A DNA stretch of 46,859 nt from positions 1 to 46,859 of the forward strand of contig JAHDLB010000014.1 of the NCBI GenBank assembly GCA_018432315.1. The letters run 5' to 3'. The stretch is from Anaerolineae bacterium. Lineage in GTDB: Bacteria; Chloroflexota; Anaerolineae; Aggregatilineales; Aggregatilineaceae. Under the pieces are notes generated by a model. That model saw nothing but the letters and a program-made list of their open reading frames with translations, searched no databases and was not told the DNA's origin. The translations under genes and the position numbers were made by a program. Of this stretch, positions 9,503-15,832 are shown in pieces (within the stretch, counting starts at the first letter, position 1; each line of letters opens with the position of its first letter).

Positions 9503-10513
9503 TTAGGCCGGCTCGCCGGCGGCTTCGCTGGCGGGTGCGACGATCTTCTCGCCGTTGGCCCTGGCGCGGCGGCGCAGCAGCGAGTCGGGCAGATGGAATC
9601 GGTAGAAGTAGCCCGCCGGATCGGGCAGCGTATCCAGGATGGCATCGACCTCCTCCGGCGTCTGGGCATCGAGCACGGATGCGATCCCGGTCAGAATCTT
9701 CGCGCCGTGATCCACCACGCCCTCGTTCGGCCCGTAACACCCGCGGCAGCCCATACCGACCTGTGGACAGCGCGCCCCACAGCCCGATCGCGTCGCGATC
9801 CCCGCGCAGAACAGCCCCTGCTCCAGCAGGCACGTGTCCGGATCAGGGATGATCTCGTACGGGCGATAGAAGCGCTTGATCTTCTTCTCGTGTTTTTCCC
9901 GCGGACACTCATCACACACCGTGACGTCCGGCCCGATCACCGACCCCGGCGGCGGAAGCTGCCCTGTCAGAATGGCGTTGACCGCCATCTCGATCGAGGA
10001 CGCTTCCGGGGGACAGCCGGGCAGGAAGTAGTCCACGGGGACCACCTGCGCCAGCGTCTTGACCGTGTGCCAGAAACCGGGCAGTTCGAGATCTCCCTCC
10101 GGCACATCGGTATGTTTCATGGGTACAATCCCATCCGGGTTGTCCGTGGTCGGCGACTTGTGGTAAATCCAGTCGAACATGGCGTCGCGATCGGTGAAGT
10201 TCGCCAGCCCTGGCATTGATCCGCCAGACGCGCACGAGCCAAACGCGACCATCACCTTCGACTTCCGCCGCAGCAGGTGCGCCAGCCGGGCGTTTTCGTC
10301 GTTGCGGATCGCCCCGTTGAACAGGCACACGTCGATCGAGTCGTCGTCCATCGCTTCGACATCGGCGTACTTGAAGTCCATCACGCACGGCCAGAAAACG
10401 ATGTCGAACGCTTCCGCCACGTTCAAGATTTTTTCGTGCAGGCCCAGCACGGCGATCTCGCAGCCGCCGCACGACGAGGCCCAATACAACGCTAACTTCG
10501 GTTTCTCACTCAT
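9503..10513 (-). CDS. mvhG: [NiFe] hydrogenase small subunit, MvhG-like
   Basis: This 336-residue protein is the electron-transferring small subunit. The proximal cluster motif SSCGGCE gives Cys15 and Cys18, GSCASGG and PGCPPE supply the remaining ligands, and a Cys-rich C-terminal half (CDECP, CLLEQGLFCAG, CGARCPQVGMGCRGC) can bind two further [4Fe-4S] clusters. There is no twin-arginine signal, so it is cytoplasmic, as expected for group 3c. It overlaps mvhD by four bases and precedes mvhA by 14 bases. Its tail after about residue 290 is slightly longer than in methanogen MvhG. Confidence 0.94.
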   Translation of the reverse strand: MSEKPKLALYWASSCGGCEIAVLGLHEKILNVAEAFDIVFWPCVMDFKYADVEAMDDDSIDVCLFNGAIRNDENARLAHLLRRKSKVMVAFGSCASGGSMPGLANFTDRDAMFDWIYHKSPTTDNPDGIVPMKHTDVPEGDLELPGFWHTVKTLAQVVPVDYFLPGCPPEASSIEMAVNAILTGQLPPPGSVIGPDVTVCDECPREKHEKKIKRFYRPYEIIPDPDTCLLEQGLFCAGIATRSGCGARCPQVGMGCRGCYGPNEGVVDHGAKILTGIASVLDAQTPEEVDAILDTLPDPAGYFYRFHLPDSLLRRRARANGEKIVAPASEAAGEPA

Positions 10514-10974
10514 GAATTGGCCTCCTGTAACGCATAGGGGTCTTCATTCGGCCAGTTGTGAGGCCAGTCGAGTGGGCCCAGCGCCTTGATCTCTTCGGTC
10601 ACACGCGCGACCGTCTGCGCGAACCGCACACCCTCGGCAGCCGACGCCCAGTGAAGCTGGACGCGGGCATCGTCGATGCCCATCTGGCGCAGCGTCCGGC
10701 GCAGCAGCACAAACCGCCGGATGGCCTTGTAGTTGCCCTCCTGATAGTGGCACTGGCCGGGATGGCAGCCCATGATCAGGACAGCGTCGGCGCCTTTTTG
10801 CAGGGCGCGCAGCACGAAGGTCGGGTCGAGCCGCCCGGTGCACATGATGCGAATATCCCGCAGCGTCGCCGGATACCCCATCCGCGAAGTGCCCGCCAGG
10901 TCAGCCGCGCGATACGAGCACCAGTTGCACAAGAAGCCCACGATCACGGGCTCAAACGTTCCATTATCGCTCAT
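10510..10974 (-). CDS. mvhD: MvhD-like hydrogenase/heterodisulfide reductase linker, [2Fe-2S]
   Basis: This 154-residue protein matches MvhD. Five Cys are conserved: Cys16 and Cys19 in FLCNWCSY, Cys45 in IMCTGRLDP, and Cys70 and Cys75 in GCHPGQCHY. In methanogens MvhD binds one [2Fe-2S] cluster and passes electrons from the hydrogenase small subunit to HdrA. Its place between hdrA and mvhG therefore says the two enzymes form one complex. It overlaps mvhG by four bases and follows hdrA by 20 bases. An acidic, tryptophan-containing C-terminus (WPHNWPNEDP) is visible. Confidence 0.93.
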   Translation of the reverse strand: MSDNGTFEPVIVGFLCNWCSYRAADLAGTSRMGYPATLRDIRIMCTGRLDPTFVLRALQKGADAVLIMGCHPGQCHYQEGNYKAIRRFVLLRRTLRQMGIDDARVQLHWASAAEGVRFAQTVARVTEEIKALGPLDWPHNWPNEDPYALQEANS

Positions 10975-10994
10975 CGCATATCTCCTGACCTAGC

Positions 10995-13010
10995 CTATAT
11001 CACTTCCGTTACCAGAGGCATCTCGCCCGTCACGTCGACCAGGATTCCATCGATTTCGGCCATCAGTTGGTCGAACGTGAAGTGCGCGCCGGTGATCACC
11101 TGGCTCGGGCAGGCTGCCACGCAGGTACCGCAGCCTTTACACAGAGCCGGGTTCACGCGCGACACGCCTTCGGCCTCGATGAAATCGATCGCGTTGTAGG
11201 GGCACATGTTGTTGCAGATACGGCAGCCAGAGCAGCGGCTCTCGTCGATGCTGGCGCGCACGGGCTCTAGCGCCACCTCGCGCCGCGAGATCGTGCCCAG
11301 CACGCGGGCTGCTGCCGCCGCGCCCTGTGCCACCGAGTCCGGGATGTCTTTGGCGCCCTGGCAGGCCCCGGCGATGAACACGCCTTCCGTCGCCGTTGCC
11401 ACCGGGTCGAGCTTGGGATGGCGCTCGGTGAAGAAACCCGTATCGCCGCAGCCCACGCCGAACATATAGCCCACTGCCTGCGAGTCGGCGCGAGGCTCCA
11501 GCCCAGCGGCCAGGATCACCATATCCACCGGTACGCGGCGCTGCTTGCCGATCAACGTGTCCTCGGCCACGACGATGAGCTTCCCCTCTTCATCGGGCGC
11601 ATGGGCCGCGTCCGTGATCTCGGACACCTTGCCACGAATGAACGTGGTACCCTCGCTCAGGATGCGATGGTAGAACTCCTCGTAGCCTTTGGAGATGGGC
11701 CGCATGTCGATGTAGAAGTTGTAGACTTGCGCCCCGGTCTTTTCCATGACCAGGTGCGCAAACTTCAGCGACGACATGCAGCAGATCGCCGAACAGTGCT
11801 CGTTATAGTTCTTGTCGCGACTGCCCACGCAGTGGATGATCGCCACCGACTCGGGCACGGTTTCGCCGTCGCGCAGCACGACCTTGCCTTCGGTGGGACC
11901 CGCCGCGTTGGTCAGCCGCTCGAACTCCAGGCTGGAAAAGACGTTCTCCAGCCGCCCATATCCGTAGTTCGGAATGCGCCGGCAGTCGAACAGCTTGTAC
12001 CCGGTCGCCAGGATCACGTTGCCCACTTCGAGATCGACATACTGATCTTCCATATCGAACCGGATGGCCTCCGTCGGGCAGACCTTTTCGCACATCCGGC
12101 ACTTGCCGGTCTTGAAGTAGGTGCAGTTCTCGACGTCAATCACCGGATACTTGGGCACCGCCTGCGGGAAAGGCCGGTAGATCGCTTTGCGATAGCCCAT
12201 GCCCGCCTCGAAGACGTCGTCCACGACCTTGATCGGGCACTTATCCCAGCACGAGCCGCAGCCGGTGCACAGGTCTTCGTCGACCATGCGCGCCCGCTTG
12301 CGCACCCGCACGGTGAAGTTGCCCACGTAGCCATCGACTTTTTCGACTTCGCTGTAGGTCAGCAGGGTGATATTCGGGTGCGCCCCGGCATCGAACATCT
12401 TGGGCGTCAAGATGCATGCCGAGCAGTCCAACGTGGGGAACGTCTTGTCGAACATCGCCATGTGGCCGCCAATGCTCGGCTCGCGCTCCACGAGGTAGAC
12501 GTGGTAGCCCGCATCGGCGATCTCCAGCGCGGCTTGAATGCCCGCGATCCCCCCGCCCACGACCAGCGTTTCGGGCCGGATCTTCACCTGCATCGGCTCC
12601 AACGGCTCGTGGTGAATCACGCGGTGAACCGCCGCGCTGACCAGCGCCTTGGCTTTGTTCGTCGCGCCGTCGCGGTCGTTCGGATGCACCCAGGACGCGT
12701 GCTCGCGGATGTTCGCCATCTCGAACAGGTACGGGTTCATCCCCGCGCGGGCGCACGCGTTTCGGAAGGTTTTCTCGTGCATGTGCGGCGAGCACGACGC
12801 CACCACTACGTGCGTCAGGCCGAACTCCTTGATGTCTTCTTCGATCTGCTCCTGCCCGGTGCTCGCGCACATGAACTTGTTGTCACGCGAAATCACCACG
12901 TTCGGCAGGTGCTGCGACCATTCGGCGACGTGCTCCACGTCCACCGTGCCGGCGATGTTGTGCCCACAGTGGCAAACATATACGCCTACTCGTTTCTCCT
13001 GTTCGCTCAT
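10995..13010 (-). CDS. hdrA: Heterodisulfide reductase-like subunit A (FAD, Fe-S)
   Basis: This 671-residue iron-sulfur flavoprotein matches full-length HdrA. The FAD-binding GGGIAG lies at residues 152-157. Four Cys-rich cluster motifs are visible: CTGCGSCWDKC at 248-258, Cys296/304/307/311, CSGCRICNNMC at 593-603 and CKGCGTCVAAC at 624-634. An N-terminal domain has VCHCGHNIAG at 12-21. In methanogens the HdrA FAD bifurcates electrons from H2 to ferredoxin and to HdrBC. It is not fused to any other subunit. AGGAGGT before ATG 13010 overlaps the hdrB stop. Confidence 0.95.
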   Translation of the reverse strand: MSEQEKRVGVYVCHCGHNIAGTVDVEHVAEWSQHLPNVVISRDNKFMCASTGQEQIEEDIKEFGLTHVVVASCSPHMHEKTFRNACARAGMNPYLFEMANIREHASWVHPNDRDGATNKAKALVSAAVHRVIHHEPLEPMQVKIRPETLVVGGGIAGIQAALEIADAGYHVYLVEREPSIGGHMAMFDKTFPTLDCSACILTPKMFDAGAHPNITLLTYSEVEKVDGYVGNFTVRVRKRARMVDEDLCTGCGSCWDKCPIKVVDDVFEAGMGYRKAIYRPFPQAVPKYPVIDVENCTYFKTGKCRMCEKVCPTEAIRFDMEDQYVDLEVGNVILATGYKLFDCRRIPNYGYGRLENVFSSLEFERLTNAAGPTEGKVVLRDGETVPESVAIIHCVGSRDKNYNEHCSAICCMSSLKFAHLVMEKTGAQVYNFYIDMRPISKGYEEFYHRILSEGTTFIRGKVSEITDAAHAPDEEGKLIVVAEDTLIGKQRRVPVDMVILAAGLEPRADSQAVGYMFGVGCGDTGFFTERHPKLDPVATATEGVFIAGACQGAKDIPDSVAQGAAAAARVLGTISRREVALEPVRASIDESRCSGCRICNNMCPYNAIDFIEAEGVSRVNPALCKGCGTCVAACPSQVITGAHFTFDQLMAEIDGILVDVTGEMPLVTEVI

Positions 13011-13019
13011 GTGGACCTC

Positions 13020-13973
13020 CTATTCCGGCATGGCCGGCATCGGTAGCGCTTGCTTGGAGCGCCGCTCGGGTTTGGCCTTGGGCGGCGGCACGTCCTGAAT
13101 CTTGGCCGGCACGCCCGACGCGTCGACGAACTCCTGGCCGAAGCCCAGTTCTTTGGGAGTCAGCCCCAGCGCCAGGCCAATCACCTGAGTGAAATACAAG
13201 ACAGGCATATCGTAACTGGTATCGAACAACCGGTTGGCGTATCCCTGGTAGACGTCCAGATTGAGCTGGCACATCGGGCAGATCGTGACCAGCGCATCCG
13301 CGCCGCTGTCCGCCGCGCTTTTGATGATCTTGTGGATCATCTCGAGCGCCGTCGTTTCGCTGATCTGCGTCATGTGTCCACCGCAGCAGAACGTCTTCAG
13401 GCGGAACGCCGTCGGCTCCGCGCCCAGCGCGGTGAACATCTCGTCCATCGCCATTGGTTGCTCGGTGCTGTCGAATACCGCGTCGGGCCGCGCCACCAGG
13501 CAGCCATAATAGGCCGCCAGCTTGAGCCCGTACAGCGGGCGCCGCGTCCGCTCTTTGAGCGTGTCGAGCCCAAAGTCGGTCAGTACGGCTTCCAGCAGAT
13601 GCCGCACGTGCACCGTCCCCGGCTCGTAATGCAGGTTTCCGGCGGACAGCGCCTTGTTGACCTTCTTGCCGAGCGCCGGGTAAAGGCCCATATTCTTGTC
13701 GGTTTTGTGCAGGTTCAGATAGCACGCGCTGCACGGCACCACCAGTTGATCCGCCCCGGCATCCGCCGCCCGCGCCAGGTTGCGCGCCACCAGCGAGTAC
13801 GCCGGCAGACGGTTTACCGAGAAATACTCGGTCGCGCCGCAGCAGTTCCAGTCGTCCATCTCGACCAGCTCGAAGCCCAGCGCGCTGGCGATGGCCTGCG
13901 TGGATACCTCGTAGGCGTGGCTGCGATGCGAGAGAGAACATCCGGGGTAGTATGGATAGCGTCGCTCGTTCAT
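13020..13973 (-). CDS. hdrB: Heterodisulfide reductase-like subunit B (two CCG domains)
   Basis: This 317-residue protein has two complete CCG domains. The first has Cys12, Cys44-Cys45 and Cys81/Cys84 (C-X31-CC-X35-CXXC). The second has Cys158, Cys196-Cys197 and Cys232/Cys235. In HdrB these bind two non-cubane [4Fe-4S] clusters that cleave a disulfide such as CoM-S-S-CoB. All ligands are present, so the subunit looks catalytically competent. The true substrate in this non-methanogen is unknown. The last ~25 residues form a Pro/Lys/Arg-rich tail not needed for the fold. The start overlaps the hdrC stop by four bases. Confidence 0.95.
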   Translation of the reverse strand: MNERRYPYYPGCSLSHRSHAYEVSTQAIASALGFELVEMDDWNCCGATEYFSVNRLPAYSLVARNLARAADAGADQLVVPCSACYLNLHKTDKNMGLYPALGKKVNKALSAGNLHYEPGTVHVRHLLEAVLTDFGLDTLKERTRRPLYGLKLAAYYGCLVARPDAVFDSTEQPMAMDEMFTALGAEPTAFRLKTFCCGGHMTQISETTALEMIHKIIKSAADSGADALVTICPMCQLNLDVYQGYANRLFDTSYDMPVLYFTQVIGLALGLTPKELGFGQEFVDASGVPAKIQDVPPPKAKPERRSKQALPMPAMPE

Positions 13974-14539
13974 ACCCTTCTCTCCTCTGCCGCAATGGTT
14001 TTGGCCTCAGCCAGGATGGCCTGCAATTGGTCGAGCTGGCGGATCGACTTGGGACGCAGTGGCAGCCGGTTGCGTCGCAGCATGTTCATGCCCATCATGC
14101 CCAGCTTGACCATCTGCTGAGGGTGGTGGAACAGGTGATAGCGCGTTGCCAGGCCGGCCTCAAAACTTCGCCCGCGCTGCTCGACAAACCCGATGAATGT
14201 CTCGGAGAATTTGGCAGCCCCAGGGTGCTCGTAGCGTCCGGACTGGATCGCCATTTCTTTGAGCGTATACATGATGTCAGTGATCGGGATTTGTTGTGGA
14301 CATCTCGTCGTACAGGCGTAGCACGAGACACAAAACCAGGGCGTGTTGCTGCTGAGAACCTCGTCTTCAAGCCCGGCGCTGATCATCGCGAACAACGCGC
14401 GCGGGGTGTGGTCCATGTCGGCCCCGGACGGGCACGAGCCACCACACGAACCGCACTGAAGACATTGGCTGAGCAGCTCCCCACCCGGGGTTGCCTCCAC
14501 AACCCGTTGGAAAAAGGTGGAATTGCCTGCTGCTTTCAA
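13970..14539 (-). CDS. hdrC: Heterodisulfide reductase-like subunit C (two [4Fe-4S])
   Basis: This 189-residue protein carries two classic ferredoxin motifs, Cys26/29/32/36 (CLQCGSCGGSC) and Cys70/73/76/80 (CVSCYACTTRC). HdrC wires HdrA to HdrB. The start is a TTG at 14537-14539, chosen because a strong AGGAGGT lies nine bases upstream and no ATG or GTG gives the usual ~25 residues before the first cluster. It is the first gene of the seven-gene operon. The C-terminal third is helical and basic, without membrane segments, so the complex is probably soluble. Confidence 0.93.
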   Translation of the reverse strand: MKAAGNSTFFQRVVEATPGGELLSQCLQCGSCGGSCPSGADMDHTPRALFAMISAGLEDEVLSSNTPWFCVSCYACTTRCPQQIPITDIMYTLKEMAIQSGRYEHPGAAKFSETFIGFVEQRGRSFEAGLATRYHLFHHPQQMVKLGMMGMNMLRRNRLPLRPKSIRQLDQLQAILAEAKTIAAEERRV

Positions 14540-14540
14540 G

Positions 14541-14554
14541 GGAGGTCTACCTCC
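14541..14554 (-). promoter_or_regulatory. Hairpin enclosing the hdrC ribosome binding site
   Basis: The sequence GGAGGTCTACCTCC is a perfect 6-base palindrome around two bases. On the hdrC mRNA the Shine-Dalgarno GGAGG can pair with CCUCC just before the TTG start, giving a five-pair stem with a four-base loop. This could hold the site closed until translation is licensed. The hairpin is short, so the effect is an inference. Confidence 0.5.
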
Positions 14555-14625
14555 TAAAGTCTAGTACCGGATGCGCGCAAAAGAGAAGTACACAGTGGAA
14601 GAAGAGAGCCGGGAACATACCTTTC

Positions 14626-14641
14626 TGGTTCATTTGAACCA
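14626..14641. promoter_or_regulatory. Inverted pair TGGTTCA-TT-TGAACCA in the hdr leader
   Basis: A perfect 7-base inverted repeat with a 2-base spacer lies about 45-60 bases downstream of the proposed proximal hdr start. The same heptamer is present as a tandem repeat inside the promoter of the neighbouring response-regulator gene (15677-15690). This suggests one regulator binds both places. Confidence 0.55.
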
Positions 14642-14685
14642 TTATCAGTAGAGTAAAACCTACCGCGGTCGTCCGTCATTCTTGA

Positions 14686-14703
14686 TTGTGAAATTATACA
14701 CAA
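14686..14703. promoter_or_regulatory. Dyad TTGTG-N8-CACAA over the hdr -10 box
   Basis: A perfect 5-base inverted repeat with an 8-base AT-only spacer contains the TATAAT of the proximal hdr promoter. It can also be read as TGTGA-N6-ACACA, one base off the CRP consensus. Binding here would block polymerase, so a repressing role is likelier than activation. Confidence 0.5.
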
Positions 14704-14721
14704 TGCCATTCTGTGAATTCA
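14693..14721 (-). promoter_or_regulatory. hdr-mvh operon promoter, proximal (candidate)
   Basis: On the minus strand a perfect TATAAT occupies 14693-14698. The -35 position (about 14716-14721) has no good match to TTGACA, and instead a CRP-type palindrome lies over it. A weak -35 covered by an activator site is typical of an activator-dependent promoter. Transcription would start near 14686 and give a leader of about 147 bases. Confidence 0.5.
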
Positions 14722-14727
14722 TTCACA
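14712..14727. promoter_or_regulatory. Consensus CRP/FNR-family site TGTGA-N6-TCACA
   Basis: The 16 bases TGTGAATTCATTCACA match the CRP consensus half-sites exactly. The arms are perfect over seven bases (TGTGAAT/ATTCACA). The centre lies about 33 bases upstream of the proposed proximal start and 25 bases from the second dyad over the -10 box. A CRP/FNR-family regulator, sensing redox or a nucleotide, is a reasonable but unproven binder. Confidence 0.6.
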
Positions 14728-14762
14728 CATGCTATGCTTAACGACGCCTGCATATTAATCGC

Positions 14763-14792
14763 ATTATATCAGCGACGGGTCTTAAGGGTCTA
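14763..14792 (-). promoter_or_regulatory. hdr-mvh operon promoter, distal (candidate)
   Basis: The minus strand has TAGACC (14787-14792), an 18-base spacer and a perfect TATAAT (14763-14768). A transcript from here would begin near 14756 and run through both palindromes, which could then act as roadblocks. The rest of the 342-base gap between hdrC and the response regulator contains no gene; everything I see in it is listed here. Confidence 0.45.
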
Positions 14793-14881
14793 TACGCCGT
14801 TTGCACCAGATTCCCCGCAAACTGGGTCAAATGAACTATCCTCATCGTGTCGCATGCAGACCAGATGGGGATTGCAGAATC

Positions 14882-15562
14882 TCATGACACGTTCCGAAAG
14901 TCGATCAGGCCGTGCATGACGCTGTACACCGCGACCTGTAATCGATTCTCGAGGTTTAGTTTCTGGTAGATGCTGCACAGGTGGTTGCGAACGGTGTGCT
15001 CCGATATTTTCAGCACGCTCCCAATCCGCTTGTTCGTCATGCCGCGCGCCACCAGCACCAGCACTTCCGACTCGCGCGGGGTCAGGTTGGGATGCGACTC
15101 AGCGCGCAAACACAGCGTGCACCGGCTGTCGCTCAGCCGCTGCATCAACGCGGCCACCGTGGTCAGCGATATGGCGGCCTCGCCCTCGAACAGCCCGCGC
15201 AGCCGCGCGAACAGCTGATCGGGCGTGATGTTCTTCTGGAGATATCCGTCCGCGCCCGACAGCACACAGCTCAACACATCGTCAGCCTCGATGTGGGACG
15301 CCATCAACACAACCTGGATGCCCGGGTACTGGCGTTTGATCATGCCCGTCAGGGCGGGAATTTCGCAGCCGGTTAGCTCGTTATCGAGCAGCACGACATC
15401 GGGCCGTACGCGTTTGAGCAGTTCGACCGTCTCGAGATAGTCGCCTGCCTCCCCCACCACCTCGATCCCGGTCTGGGCCTCCAACAGACGCGCGATGCCG
15501 CTTCGAAACAATACGTTCGGATCTGCCAGAATCACCTGGATGACATCAAGTGAACCGTCCAT
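14882..15562 (-). CDS. NarL/LuxR-type response regulator
   Basis: This 226-residue protein has an N-terminal receiver domain (about 8-122) with the phospho-accepting Asp60 in VVLLDNELTG and Lys110 in GYLQKNI. Only one residue of the usual acidic pair is seen (Asp13 in ILADPN). A LuxR-type helix-turn-helix lies at about 160-210 (LTPRESEVL, ISEHTVRNHL). The linker has a CXXC (Cys148, Cys151), and four other Cys occur at 66, 99, 196 and in the receiver surface region, which is unusual. No partner histidine kinase is adjacent. Its position upstream of hdrC, same strand, makes the hdr-mvh operon a candidate target. Confidence 0.9.
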   Translation of the reverse strand: MDGSLDVIQVILADPNVLFRSGIARLLEAQTGIEVVGEAGDYLETVELLKRVRPDVVLLDNELTGCEIPALTGMIKRQYPGIQVVLMASHIEADDVLSCVLSGADGYLQKNITPDQLFARLRGLFEGEAAISLTTVAALMQRLSDSRCTLCLRAESHPNLTPRESEVLVLVARGMTNKRIGSVLKISEHTVRNHLCSIYQKLNLENRLQVAVYSVMHGLIDFRNVS

Positions 15563-15669
15563 CGTCGCGCCGCCTATTTTGTTATTTTGATGATAAATTT
15601 AGCATATAAGACACAATCTCATACTTCGTGTGAACATATCTCAGTTAAGTTTGCCTACTCTCTTTTCAT

Positions 15670-15697
15670 ACTATAATGGTTCATGGTTCAAACTCAA
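15670..15697 (-). promoter_or_regulatory. Response-regulator promoter with tandem TGAACCA in its spacer
   Basis: The minus strand has TTGAGT (15692-15697), a 16-base spacer and TATAGT (15670-15675). The spacer is almost exactly two head-to-tail copies of TGAACCA (15677-15690). A protein bound there would sit between the -35 and -10 boxes, as MerR-type activators or simple repressors do. The start would lie near 15663, about 100 bases before the gene. Confidence 0.5.
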
Positions 15698-15700
15698 GTT

Positions 15701-15714
15701 CGTGAAAAATCACA
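15701..15714. promoter_or_regulatory. Dyad GTGA-N4-TCAC upstream of the response-regulator promoter
   Basis: The 14 bases CGTGAAAAATCACA form an inverted repeat immediately upstream of the -35 box, centred about 44 bases before the proposed start. The spacer (4) is two shorter than in a CRP site, so it is similar to, but not the same as, the 14712-14727 site. The remaining gap 15563-15774 contains nothing else I can support. Confidence 0.35.
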
Positions 15715-15774
15715 CAATTAGTACACTCGCAGAGCGTCCCCTCACCGCGTATGGCGCGCTGACGCGATGTACTA

Positions 15775-15804
15775 TAAAAAACGCGCCCCAGCCCTGGGAC
15801 GCGT
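15775..15804 (-). terminator. Rho-independent terminator of the ybeY-barrel protein operon
   Basis: On the minus strand ACGCGTCCCA, a GGGC loop and TGGGGCGCGT form a 10-pair stem (one G-U) followed directly by TTTTTTATA. It closes the operon ending with the gene at 15833 and insulates the response regulator. Confidence 0.88.
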
Positions 15805-15832
15805 CAGGATATTCTTCGCCTGGATGTGCCAA

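Noticed and set aside
7686-9506. Long open frame (606 codons) on the plus strand opposite the hydrogenase large subunit
   Set aside because: It is antisense to a clear gene, is rich in Arg, His and Gln, has no recognisable domain, and arises from GC-rich codon bias in the real gene.
9489-9833. N-terminal extension of the hydrogenase large subunit
   Set aside because: The 115 extra codons lie in another frame of mvhG, are Arg-rich and unlike any hydrogenase; ATG 9488 has GGGAGGT before it.
11418-13046. Long open frame (542 codons) on the plus strand opposite hdrA
   Set aside because: Same reason: low-complexity antisense frame with no domain, opposite a gene with complete Fe-S and FAD motifs.
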